DNA from: Streptomyces actinomycinicus
GTDB taxonomy: Bacteria > Actinomycetota > Actinomycetes > Streptomycetales > Streptomycetaceae
Reading direction: 5' to 3'
Assembly (NCBI RefSeq): GCF_016741775.1
Contig: NZ_JAERRK010000003.1
Location: 186,001 to 250,000, forward strand
Length of the DNA: 64,000 nucleotides
Numbering within the stretch: position 1 is the first letter of the stretch; each line of letters starts with the position of its first letter. Shown piece by piece: positions 44,664 to 52,619 of the stretch. The position numbers and the translations under genes are program-made. Below the pieces are notes generated by a model. It made no database searches. It had not been told where the DNA came from and saw nothing but the letters and a program-made list of their open reading frames with translations.

Positions 44664-45796
44664 TGGACCTCTCGTACACGCCCGAGGAGGAGGAGTTCCG
44701 GTTCCGGCTGCGCGAGTGGCTCGCCGAGGTGCTGCCCGGTCTGCCGGCCAAGCCGTCCCCGGACGACTGGCCCGGCCGCCGCGCCTACGACCTCGGCTGG
44801 CAGCGGATGCTGTACGACGCCGGGTACGCCGGCGTGCACTGGGACGCCTCACCGACCCTGCGGACGATCTTCCTGGAGGAGACCGAGAAGGCGGGCGCGC
44901 CCTATGTGGGCGCCGGCTTCGTGGGCCTGCTGCACGCCGGGCCGACGATCGCGGCCGAGGGCACGCCCGAGCAGCGGGCGCGCTGGCTGCCGCCGATCCT
45001 GCGCGGCGAGGAGGTCTGGTGCCAGGGCTTCAGCGAACCGGACGCCGGCTCGGACCTCGCGGCACTGCGCACGCGCGCGCGGCGGGACGGCGACGACTAC
45101 GTGGTGACGGGGTCCAAGATCTGGACGTCCCACGCCGAAGTGGCCGACTGGTGCGAGCTGCTCGTCCGCACGGACCCGGACGCACCCAGGCACAAGGGCA
45201 TCACCTGGCTCGCCATGCCCATGGACGCCGACGGCATCACCGTACGGCCGCTGCGCACGCTCGCCGGGTCGGCGGAGTTCGCCGAGGTGTTCCTCGACGA
45301 GGTGCGGGTGCCGGCCGTCAACCGGGTGGGGGAGGAGAACGACGGCTGGCGGGTCACCATGGTGACCCTCTCCTTCGAGCGCGGCACCGCCTTCGTCGGC
45401 GAGGTCGTCGCCTGCCGCCGTGTCCTCGGCGAGCTGGCCCGCACGGCCCGGGGGAACGGCCGCTGGGACGACCCCGTGCTGCGCCGCCGGCTGGGCCGGC
45501 TCGACGCGGAGTTCCGCGCCCTGTGGCGGCTGACCCAGTGGAACGTGAGCGAGGCCGAGGCGAGCGGCCCGGTCCCCGGTCTCGGCGGCTCGGTCTTCAA
45601 GCTGCGCTACTCGCACGCCCGGCAGCAGCTGTACGACACCGCGGCCGAGGTGCTCGGCCCCGACAGCCTCGACCTGGACCGGCCCTGGGTGCTCGACCGG
45701 CTGTCCTCGCTGTCGTACACGATCGCCGCCGGCACCTCGCAGATCCAGCGCAACATCGTGGCCGAGCGGATCCTCGGCCTGCCCAAGGGGAGGTGA
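44663..45796 (+). CDS. Acyl-CoA dehydrogenase, large-type chain of a probable two-subunit enzyme
   Basis: 377 residues. FAD/substrate signatures are GEEVWCQGFSEPDAGSDLAA (about 120-139), VVTGSKIWTSHAEVADW and the C-terminal IAAGTSQIQRNIVAERILGL. The next gene encodes a shorter acyl-CoA dehydrogenase of 288 residues. Adjacent, dissimilar dehydrogenase pairs are characteristic of alpha2beta2 enzymes that desaturate steroid side chains in mycobacteria (FadE26-27, FadE28-29 type). TGATG coupling to the amidohydrolase. Confidence 0.88.
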   Translation: MDLSYTPEEEEFRFRLREWLAEVLPGLPAKPSPDDWPGRRAYDLGWQRMLYDAGYAGVHWDASPTLRTIFLEETEKAGAPYVGAGFVGLLHAGPTIAAEGTPEQRARWLPPILRGEEVWCQGFSEPDAGSDLAALRTRARRDGDDYVVTGSKIWTSHAEVADWCELLVRTDPDAPRHKGITWLAMPMDADGITVRPLRTLAGSAEFAEVFLDEVRVPAVNRVGEENDGWRVTMVTLSFERGTAFVGEVVACRRVLGELARTARGNGRWDDPVLRRRLGRLDAEFRALWRLTQWNVSEAEASGPVPGLGGSVFKLRYSHARQQLYDTAAEVLGPDSLDLDRPWVLDRLSSLSYTIAAGTSQIQRNIVAERILGLPKGR

Positions 45797-45854
45797 GCGT
45801 GAGTCCTCGGCTCACGGCGGGACAGGGGCGGGTCGGCCCCGGCGGGAGGCGACC

Positions 45855-46721
45855 GTGCGTTTCCGGCTGAGCGACGACCAGGTCGCGCTGCGCCGGGGCG
45901 CGCGGAAGCTGCTGGAGGGGAGCTTCGGGAGACAGGCGTTGCGCGCTGCCGTCGACGCACCCGTGGGGCTCGACCGGGCGCTGTGGCGGGTCCTCGGAGA
46001 GGCGGGGTTCTTCGGCCTGCGGCTGCCGGAGGCGGACGGCGGGGCCGGCCTCGGCCTGCCCGAGGCGGTGCTGGTCTTCGAGGAGGCGGGGCGGGCGCTG
46101 CTGCCCGGGCCGCTCGTGGCCACGCACCTCGCGGCCGGCAGCGTGCCCGGCGCGGCCGGCGGCGAGACGGTCGTGGCGGCCGTCGACGGGGAGCTGGTGG
46201 AGTGGCTCGACGCGGCGGACGTCGTGTGCGGGGACACCTCCGGGGCCGTACCGCTGCGGTCGGTGGACCCGCTCACCCCGCTGCACCGGGTGGCCCGCGC
46301 GGGCGAGCCGGACCCGCGGGCCGCGCTCCTCACCGCCGCCGAGCAGCTCGGTACGGCCGGCCGGGTGTGCGAGCTGGCCGTGCAACACGCCCGGACCCGT
46401 GAGCAGTTCGGGCGGCCCGTCGGCGCCTTCCAGGCCGTGCAGCACCTGTGCGCGGAGCTGCTGGTGCGGGCCGAGACCGCACGCGCCGCCGTCTACGCCG
46501 CCGCCGTCACCGCCGACCCGGCCGACATCGCCGCCGCCCGGCTGCTCGCCGACGAGGCCGCCGTCCAAGGGGCCCGCGACTGCCTCCAGGTGCACGGCGG
46601 CATGGGGTTCACCTGGGAGGCGGACGTGCACCTGCATCTGAAGCGGGCCTGGGTGCGGGCCCGGCGTGCCGGGGGGAGCACACAGAGTGAGGAACTGCTC
46701 GCCGCCGGGCTGGTGGACTGA
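45855..46721 (+). CDS. Acyl-CoA dehydrogenase, short partner chain
   Basis: 288 residues, about 90 shorter than a normal acyl-CoA dehydrogenase. The N-terminal domain begins RFRLSDDQVALRRGARKLLE, and the C-terminal domain has VQHARTREQFGRPVGAFQAV and LQVHGGMGFTWEADVHLHLK. The middle beta domain is largely missing, as in the partner chains of heterotetrameric enzymes, where one chain lacks full FAD contacts. GTG start follows GGGAGG. A terminator hairpin follows. Confidence 0.85.
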   Translation: MRFRLSDDQVALRRGARKLLEGSFGRQALRAAVDAPVGLDRALWRVLGEAGFFGLRLPEADGGAGLGLPEAVLVFEEAGRALLPGPLVATHLAAGSVPGAAGGETVVAAVDGELVEWLDAADVVCGDTSGAVPLRSVDPLTPLHRVARAGEPDPRAALLTAAEQLGTAGRVCELAVQHARTREQFGRPVGAFQAVQHLCAELLVRAETARAAVYAAAVTADPADIAAARLLADEAAVQGARDCLQVHGGMGFTWEADVHLHLKRAWVRARRAGGSTQSEELLAAGLVD

Positions 46722-46731
46722 GCCGCCGGCC

Positions 46732-46759
46732 GCTTCCCGGGCTGCGGTGCCCGGGAAGC
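46732..46759 (+). terminator. Terminator hairpin after the acyl-CoA dehydrogenase pair
   Basis: A perfect 10-bp stem (GCTTCCCGGG, 8-nt loop, CCCGGGAAGC) begins 10 nt after the stop codon. Confidence 0.75.
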
Positions 46760-47118
46760 CTTGGCCCACGTTGTCGCGGATCGTGGCCTACCGGCATCAC
46801 GGAGCGTCGATACCGGGTTGTGTCCTTCACGTGACTCGTCGCGACCTGGAGTCAGGGGCCCCCTCCGGTACCTTGTGTGGGATGCGAGTGGCTGCGCGGA
46901 CGGGCCGAGCCGGCGGTACCCCTGGGGCGGTGCCGGGTCCTGCGGTGCGCGCCGCTGCTCGCAGGGCGGTCGGGCCCACCGCCCCCGCCTGTTCGACTCC
47001 CCGGCACGAGCGTCGCACAGTATGCCGCAGGCGTACTCCTTCGCGCGGGAATATGCCCGAAGCGCTTGTTGGGGTGACTGTACGTCAACCATGCTGTCTA
47101 GCAAGGGAGTCACAGACC
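46760..47118. other. Intergenic region upstream of the small membrane protein gene
   Basis: About 360 bp. A frame in phase with the downstream small protein is open from 46882, but its codons lack the usual GC3 bias, so it is judged non-coding. A GGTGAC-TGTAC-GTCAACC dyad (47073-47090) lies near a likely promoter. Confidence 0.45.
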
Positions 47119-47256
47119 GTGATCCTTGCTCTGGCCGTTGTTCTGGCCATGCAGAAAATGGCTACGATCGTGGCCCCCGTCGTGATCGCCGCCGCGGCTT
47201 CCGCCGCGGTGCGCGGTGGGCGAGGGGTCATGAGTCCGCCGGTTCGGATGGTGTGA
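47119..47256 (+). CDS. Small membrane protein of 45 residues
   Basis: GTG start with AAGGGAG nine nt upstream. One hydrophobic helix (VILALAVVLAMQ, then MATIVAPVVIAAAASAAV) followed by a basic tail RGGRG. It ends 3 nt before the ATPase gene, so the two are probably cotranscribed. No homologue recognised. Confidence 0.55.
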   Translation: MILALAVVLAMQKMATIVAPVVIAAAASAAVRGGRGVMSPPVRMV

Positions 47257-47259
47257 GCG

Positions 47260-47748
47260 GTGCAGGTGCTTCAAGTGCAGCTGGAGATCCGGCCCGACCC
47301 CGCGGAGGTCGGGCGCGCCAGGAGATGGGCCCGCTCGCGGCTCTGCGGGTCGGGCATAACGGCCGACGAGCCGCTGGCCGAGACCCTGATCCTCCTCGTC
47401 TCCGAGCTGGTGACCAACGCCGTGGTGCACACCGGCCGTCCGGCCGTGCTGCGGCTCTGCCTGCCGGGCCCGGTGGCCGAGGACGCCGCGTCGGTCACGG
47501 TGCGGGTGGAGGTGGCCGACACCAGCTCCCGCGCCCCCGTGCCCCGCTGTGCCGGCAATGACGCCACCGGCGGCCGGGGCCTGGCCCTCGTGGACTGTCT
47601 CGCCGACCGCTGGGGCTGGAGCCCCGAGGGCGGGGGCAAGAGCATCTGGTGTGAACTGGACCGCTGTTCACGGCCCGGGAAGAGCGCGGCGATGGCGTAC
47701 GGGGGCGGACAGTCCGCGTACGAGGACCTCGCCTTCGAGGCTGTGTAG
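47260..47748 (+). CDS. RsbW-like ATP-binding regulatory protein (HATPase_c)
   Basis: 162 residues with the GHKL ATPase motifs ETLILLVSELVTNAVVHTGR (N box), VEVADTSS (G1-like) and GGRGLALVDCLADRWGWSP (G2). These small Streptomyces proteins are serine kinases or anti-sigma factors of the RsbW/SpoIIAB type. The STAS protein at 37458 is a possible antagonist. A terminator hairpin follows. Confidence 0.82.
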   Translation: MQVLQVQLEIRPDPAEVGRARRWARSRLCGSGITADEPLAETLILLVSELVTNAVVHTGRPAVLRLCLPGPVAEDAASVTVRVEVADTSSRAPVPRCAGNDATGGRGLALVDCLADRWGWSPEGGGKSIWCELDRCSRPGKSAAMAYGGGQSAYEDLAFEAV

Positions 47749-47758
47749 ACCCCCGTAT

Positions 47759-47785
47759 CACGGGTGCGCCGGAGGTGCACCCGTG
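47759..47785 (+). terminator. Terminator hairpin after the RsbW-like gene
   Basis: CACGGGTGC, 9-nt loop, GCACCCGTG: a perfect 9-bp stem starting 11 nt after the stop. The remaining sequence to 48003 holds no recognised gene. Confidence 0.65.
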
Positions 47786-48003
47786 CGCGGTCGCCCCGAG
47801 CAGGCACTGAGCGATCCGTGTGCGCACCGGCGTTGACGTCCCCCGGGTGCCTGATCAGGCTGGTGGGCGTCGATTCGCCGCGAGGGGACGACGAGGGCCC
47901 GGCCGACGGTGGTCCTCGTCGAGTGTGGGTCGCACCGGATGGCGGCGCGTGCGCGTGACGGTGGGGGAGGCGCGCCGCCAGCCGCGTCATCCCGCGACGG
48001 CTC

Positions 48004-48930
48004 TCAGAGGACGGCCACCGGCGCCACGGGCGTTCCCGTCGCGCCGACGAACGGTTCCGGCATCGCCGACAGCAGGAACGCATACCGCCCCGCTTCTCCA
48101 CAGGCTGTGGACAACTCTTCGAGATTCCAGTTCTGGCCCTGCAGCATTCCCATCTCCACCAGGTCCAGGGCATGCACGGGCAGCCACAGACCGTCGATCT
48201 CGGGCGGAAAGATCTCGAAGGTGAGCGTGTCGTTCGCGACGGCGGCCACATCGCGCGCGCGGAACCACTCCGGGCAGCGCACCGAGAGCCCCGGCGACGG
48301 ATAGCCGTACCCGTGCTTGTCCCCGGCCAGATACACCTGCACCTGCCCGGTGCGCACGAGCGCGATGTCACCGGACCGCACGCGCGTACCGGCCAGCTCC
48401 TCCGCCGCCTCCAGGTCGTCGGGGGTGACCGCGTGGCCCCCCGCCAGCCGGTCCACGCCGCGCGCCCGGGCCACGTCCAGCAGTACCCCGCGCGAGACGA
48501 CGTGCCGCGCCTTGTCGATGCCGCTGAACTCGGCGCCGCCGTGCGCGGTGACCGTGTGCGCCGGACGGCCGTTGTAGAGCTTCCCGGAGTGCGACACGTG
48601 CGTGAGCGCGTCCCAGTGGGTGCCCGCCTGAAGTCCCATGGTCACCGCGTCGTCGCTGCACGCCACCGTGCCCGGGCCGAACAGCTCCTGGTTGAGCTGC
48701 ACCATCACGTGCAGCGGATCGACCCGGCCCGGGATCATCCCGGTCTGCACGCCGTCCCGCCGGAGGGGCAGGGCGAGCGGGACGCGGCGACCGGTGCGCA
48801 CCTCGGCGGCGGCCGCGCGCACGACGTCGTCGGTGATCAGGTTCAGTGTGCCGATCTCGTCGTCTTGCCCCCAGCGCCCCCAGTTGTTCACGCGCTCGGC
48901 GATCTCGTGGAACTCCTCCGGCAGTGTCAT
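48004..48930 (-). CDS. Cyclase-family protein (kynurenine formamidase-like metal hydrolase)
   Basis: 308 residues of the cyclase/KynB fold. The metal motif HxGTHxDxPxH appears as LQAGTHWDALTHVSH, where the Pro is Leu. Other markers are LNLITDDVVRAAAAEV, SRGVLLDVARARGVDRL, SGDIALVRTGQVQVYL and the late LWLPVHALDLVEMGMLQGQN. It probably hydrolyses a lactone or amide, for example a ring-opening step. Divergent from the SDR gene, with a shared operator between the two. Confidence 0.85.
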   Translation of the reverse strand: MTLPEEFHEIAERVNNWGRWGQDDEIGTLNLITDDVVRAAAAEVRTGRRVPLALPLRRDGVQTGMIPGRVDPLHVMVQLNQELFGPGTVACSDDAVTMGLQAGTHWDALTHVSHSGKLYNGRPAHTVTAHGGAEFSGIDKARHVVSRGVLLDVARARGVDRLAGGHAVTPDDLEAAEELAGTRVRSGDIALVRTGQVQVYLAGDKHGYGYPSPGLSVRCPEWFRARDVAAVANDTLTFEIFPPEIDGLWLPVHALDLVEMGMLQGQNWNLEELSTACGEAGRYAFLLSAMPEPFVGATGTPVAPVAVL

Positions 48931-48977
48931 CCGGTGCCTCCCGGGGCTTGTGCCCGCACGTCCGGCGGGCCCTAAAA

Positions 48978-48994
48978 TCTAACGGACCGTCAGA
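48978..48994. promoter_or_regulatory. Shared operator, site 3 (TCTAAC-GGACC-GTCAGA)
   Basis: 6-bp arms with one mismatch (TCTAAC/TCTGAC) around the spacer GGACC, the same spacer as site 2. It lies between the divergent cyclase and SDR genes. Confidence 0.65.
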
Positions 48995-49015
48995 AACCGC
49001 GGGAAGGGGCCGGAC

Positions 49016-49930
49016 GTGGGGAACTTCTTGGCAGGGAAGGCCGTCGCCGTGACCGGTGCCGGGCGCGGTATCGGGCGGGCCGTCGCGCTCGCGGCGGCGG
49101 CCGAAGGGGCGAAGGTCGTCGTCAACGACTACGGGGTGTCGGTGGACGGCGCCTCGCCCACGAGCGAGGTCGCCGAGGCCGTCGTCAAGGAGATCGAGGC
49201 GGCGGGCGGCGAGGCGGTGGCGGTCGCCGACGACATCTCCACGATGGCCGGCGGGCAGCGGGTCGTGGACCGGGCCGTGGCGTCGTACGGCCGCATCGAC
49301 GGGGTCGTGTGCGTGGCCGGGATCCTGCGGGAGCGGATGCTGTTCAACATGACCGAGGAGGAGTGGGACCCGGTCGTCGCCACACATCTGAAGGGCACGT
49401 TCACCGTGTTCCGGGCCGCCTCCGCCGTGATGCGCAAGCAGCGGACCGGCACGCTCATCGGTTTCACCAGCGGCAACCACCAGGGCTCCGTCTCCCAGGC
49501 CAACTACAGCGCGGCGAAGGGCGGGATCATCTCGCTGGTGCGCAGCGCGGCGCTCGGCCTGCACAAGTACGGGGTGACCGCGAACGCGGTGGCGCCGGTG
49601 GCCCGGACGCGGATGTCGGCCAACGTACCCATGGAACTGGCGGAGATCGGGGAGCCGGAGGACGTCGCCGCGCTGGTGGTGTACCTGCTGTCCGACGCGG
49701 CTGCCGCGCAGGGCGTCACCGGGCAGGTGTACACGATCGCCGGACCGAAGATCGCGGTGTGGGCCCAGCCGAGGGAACTGCGCGCCGCGTACGCCTCCGG
49801 CGGGTGGACGCCGGAAACGATCGCGGAGTTCCTGCCGGGGGTGGTGGGGGTGGACCCGATGCCGATGCTCGAGCGGGTGGCGGCGATGGAAGAGGCGGCG
49901 CGGAGCGGGACCCGGCCGAACGCGCGCTAG
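49016..49930 (+). CDS. Short-chain dehydrogenase/reductase (3-hydroxyacyl-CoA type)
   Basis: 304 residues. NAD-binding TGAGRGIGRAVALAAAAEGA near the N-terminus, the catalytic set with Ser in TLIGFTSGNHQGS and the Tyr-x3-Lys in ANYSAAKGG. The 35-40-residue C-terminal extension and overall pattern match peroxisomal MFE-2-like hydroxyacyl-CoA dehydrogenases. GTG start. First gene of a downstream run with an acyl-CoA dehydrogenase and an alcohol dehydrogenase; operator site 3 lies 22 bp upstream. Confidence 0.87.
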   Translation: MGNFLAGKAVAVTGAGRGIGRAVALAAAAEGAKVVVNDYGVSVDGASPTSEVAEAVVKEIEAAGGEAVAVADDISTMAGGQRVVDRAVASYGRIDGVVCVAGILRERMLFNMTEEEWDPVVATHLKGTFTVFRAASAVMRKQRTGTLIGFTSGNHQGSVSQANYSAAKGGIISLVRSAALGLHKYGVTANAVAPVARTRMSANVPMELAEIGEPEDVAALVVYLLSDAAAAQGVTGQVYTIAGPKIAVWAQPRELRAAYASGGWTPETIAEFLPGVVGVDPMPMLERVAAMEEAARSGTRPNAR

Positions 49931-49967
49931 TCCGGGGGCCCGGGCGCCCACTGGTCCAGGGGCCGGG

Positions 49968-50022
49968 GCGGTCCGGCGGCTGCGGGTGCGGGGTGGGTTG
50001 CCCGCGCAGTTCCCCGCGCCCC
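49968..50022 (-). repeat. Streptomyces intergenic repeat, copy 4 (reverse orientation)
   Basis: The core CGCGCAGTTCCCCGCGCCCC and the GCGGCTGCGGG tail, the reverse complement of the other three copies, lie between the SDR gene and the next acyl-CoA dehydrogenase. Confidence 0.7.
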
Positions 50023-50141
50023 TTGGGGGCGCGTGCCGGCGCAGGTGGCACCGCGTGAGCGCGGGCAAGCGAAACCGCCCCCGCCGAGCGCCGGCACCGG
50101 CGCCGGCGTCAGGGCCCGGCAATCAACCAGAGGTGGCTGAC

Positions 50142-51290
50142 ATGGAGTTCGGGTTCACCGAAGAGGACGAGGCGTTCCGGGGCGAGGCCCGGGCGTGGCT
50201 GGCCGCTCACGTCGACCCCGGTACGGACCGGCGTACCTGGGAACGCACGCTGGGCAAGGCCGGCTGGATCGGGCTCGGCTGGGGGGAGGCGGGGTACGGC
50301 AACCGGACCGCCGGTCTGACCCGCCAGGTCGTCTGGGCCGAGGAGTACGCCCGGTCGGCCGCGCCGCCCCGCTCGGGGCACATCGGCGAGAACCTGCTCG
50401 GTCCGACGCTCCTCGCCCACGGGACGCGGGAGCAGAAGGCCCGCTTCCTGCCCCCCGTCGCGGCCGGCGAGGAACTGTGGTGCCAGGGGTACAGCGAACC
50501 CGACGCCGGGTCGGACCTCGCCGGGGTGCGCACGGCGGCGGTGCGTGAGGGCGCGTACTACCGGATCACCGGGCAGAAGATCTGGACCTCGCTCGCCCAC
50601 GAGGCCGACTGGTGCTTCGTACTGGCCCGGACCGACCCGGACACGCGCCGGCACCGCGGGCTGAGTTTCCTCCTCGTCCCCATGGACCAGCCCGGCCGCG
50701 TCGAGGTCCGGCCCATCCGGCAGCTGACCGGTACGAGCGAGTTCAACGAGGTCTTCTTCGACGGGGCACGCGCACGCGTGGAGCACGTCGTCGGCGGGGA
50801 GGGACACGGCTGGCGGGTGGCGATGAGCCTGCTGGGGTTCGAGCGCGGGGTGTCCACCCTGGCCCAGCAGATCGGCTTCGCCGAGGAACTGGCGGCGGTG
50901 GTCCGCACGGCCGTGGCCACCGGAGCCGCGGGCGACCCGGTCCTGCGGGCCGCGCTCGTCCGGCAGTGGGCCGAGCTGCGCGCCATGCGCTGGAACGCCC
51001 TGCGCACCCTCGGCGGCTCCGGCGACCCGGGCGCGCCCAGTGTGGCCAAGCTGCTGTGGGGCGGCTGGCACCAGCGCCTGGGCGAGCTGGCCGTCCGGGT
51101 CAGGGGAGCGGGGGCGGCCGTGGGACCCGCGGACTGGTCGGCCGCGGCACCGTACCCGCTCGACGCGGACCAGCACCTGTTCCTGTTCTCCCGGGCCGAC
51201 ACCATCTACGGCGGCTCGGACCAGATCCAGCGCACGATCATCGCCGAGCGCGTGCTCGGACTGCCCGGAGACCCGAAGGGGGCCGTGTGA
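50142..51290 (+). CDS. Acyl-CoA dehydrogenase
   Basis: 382 residues. FAD signatures GEELWCQGYSEPDAGSDLAG and ITGQKIWTSLAHEADWC, C-terminal YGGSDQIQRTIIAERVLGLP. It is closest in pattern to the large chain at 44663 and may be a paralogue for another cycle of the same pathway, here without a partner chain. The ATG follows AGAGG; the stop overlaps the next ATG (TGATG). Confidence 0.87.
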   Translation: MEFGFTEEDEAFRGEARAWLAAHVDPGTDRRTWERTLGKAGWIGLGWGEAGYGNRTAGLTRQVVWAEEYARSAAPPRSGHIGENLLGPTLLAHGTREQKARFLPPVAAGEELWCQGYSEPDAGSDLAGVRTAAVREGAYYRITGQKIWTSLAHEADWCFVLARTDPDTRRHRGLSFLLVPMDQPGRVEVRPIRQLTGTSEFNEVFFDGARARVEHVVGGEGHGWRVAMSLLGFERGVSTLAQQIGFAEELAAVVRTAVATGAAGDPVLRAALVRQWAELRAMRWNALRTLGGSGDPGAPSVAKLLWGGWHQRLGELAVRVRGAGAAVGPADWSAAAPYPLDADQHLFLFSRADTIYGGSDQIQRTIIAERVLGLPGDPKGAV

Positions 51291-52339
51291 TGCGTGGAGT
51301 GGTGTTCGACGGCAAACAGGTGCAGGTCGTGGACGACCTGGCCGTACGGGAGCCGGGGCCCGGCGAGGTGCTCGTCTCGATCGCGGCGGCCGGGCTGTGC
51401 CACAGCGACCTGTCGGTGGTGGACGGAACCATCCCGTTCCCGGTGCCGGTGGTGCTCGGCCACGAGGGCGCCGGGGTGGTGGAGGCGGTGGGCGCGGGCG
51501 TCACCCATGTCGGCCCCGGTGATCACGTGGCGCTGTCCACGCTCGCCAACTGCGGGACCTGCGCGGAGTGCGACCGGGGGCGGCCGACCATGTGCCGGCG
51601 GGCCATCGGTCGACCGGGGAAACCGTTCACCCGGGGCGCGAACCTGGTGCACCAGTTCGCCGCCAACTCGGCCTTCGCGGAACGCACGGTCGTCAAGGCC
51701 GTGCAGGCGGTACGGATACCCGAGGACATTCCGTGGACGTCGGCCGCGCTGATCGGCTGCGGGGTGCTCACCGGGGTCGGCGCGGTCCTGAACCGGGCCC
51801 GCGTGGACCGTGGGGACACCGTGGTCGTCATCGGCACCGGAGGGATCGGCCTGAACGTCCTGCAGGGCGCGCGGCTCGCGGGTGCCTTCGCGATCGTGGC
51901 GGTGGACGCGAATCCGGCCAAGGAGGCGGTGGCCCGGCGGTTCGGCGCGACCGACTTCCTGACGTCGGCGGAAGGGGTCCGGGACCTGCTGCCGACGGGC
52001 GCCGACCACGTCTTCGAGTGCGTCGGCCGCGTCGAGCTGATCCGCCAGGCCGTCGACCTGCTCGACCGGAACGGCCAGGCCGTCCTGCTCGGCGTGCCCC
52101 CGGCCACCGCCGAGGCGTCCTTCCTGGTCTCGTCCCTCTACCTGGACAAGTCGATCCTCGGCTGCCGCTACGGCTCCTCGCGCCCGCAGCGGGACATCGC
52201 CCTGTACGCCGGCCTGTACCGGCAAGGGCGCCTGATGCTGGACGAGTTGGTGACGGCGGTCCATCCGGTGGAGGACTTCGAGAAGGCCCGTGAGGACGTG
52301 GAGGGGGGCCGGGTGGCGCGCGCGGTGCTCACCTTCTGA
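51290..52339 (+). CDS. Zinc-dependent alcohol dehydrogenase (MDR family)
   Basis: 349 residues. Catalytic zinc ligands are in GLCHSDLSVVDG (Cys) and GHEGAG (His-Glu), with a distal Cys in LIGCGVLTGVG. The structural-zinc Cys group is NCGTCAECDRGRPTMC. NAD-binding GTGGIGLNVLQGARLAGA. It would oxidise a primary alcohol, or act on the alcohol made by the pathway. Translationally coupled to the acyl-CoA dehydrogenase by TGATG. Confidence 0.9.
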   Translation: MRGVVFDGKQVQVVDDLAVREPGPGEVLVSIAAAGLCHSDLSVVDGTIPFPVPVVLGHEGAGVVEAVGAGVTHVGPGDHVALSTLANCGTCAECDRGRPTMCRRAIGRPGKPFTRGANLVHQFAANSAFAERTVVKAVQAVRIPEDIPWTSAALIGCGVLTGVGAVLNRARVDRGDTVVVIGTGGIGLNVLQGARLAGAFAIVAVDANPAKEAVARRFGATDFLTSAEGVRDLLPTGADHVFECVGRVELIRQAVDLLDRNGQAVLLGVPPATAEASFLVSSLYLDKSILGCRYGSSRPQRDIALYAGLYRQGRLMLDELVTAVHPVEDFEKAREDVEGGRVARAVLTF

Positions 52340-52342
52340 TCC

Positions 52343-52430
52343 GAGTCGGCCCGTCGCGCCGGCCTGCTGAGCCGGGTCGGCCCGTCGCGCCGGTGTTCTG
52401 AGCCGGGTCGGCCCGACGTGCCGGCCTGCT
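52343..52430 (+). repeat. 31-bp tandem repeat, about 2.8 units
   Basis: Units at 52343-52368 (short), 52369-52399 and 52400-52430 share GAGCCGGGTCGGCCCG, then CCGG and a CCTGCT or GTGTTCT end. No hairpin or operator was clear; the rest of the gap to 52619 has no gene. Confidence 0.55.
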
Positions 52431-52619
52431 GGGCCCGCCCCCGGCCCCGTCCTGCCGGCGGTCCGAGCCGCCGGCGGTCCCGCTGAGGCCGTCTCCTGAG
52501 GTGCCGTCAGCCGTGCCGTGCCGACTTGCCGGGCCGGCTTCGGTGCTGTCGGCGGGAGTTGTCCACAGGCGCTGGAAAAGGCGTCGGCGGTTGTCGGTGG
52601 TGGCCCCTACCGTCGAGGC

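Noticed and set aside
46882..47118. N-terminal extension of the small membrane protein
   Set aside because: Codons lack the strong GC3 bias of neighbouring genes; the GTG at 47119 has a good ribosome-binding site.
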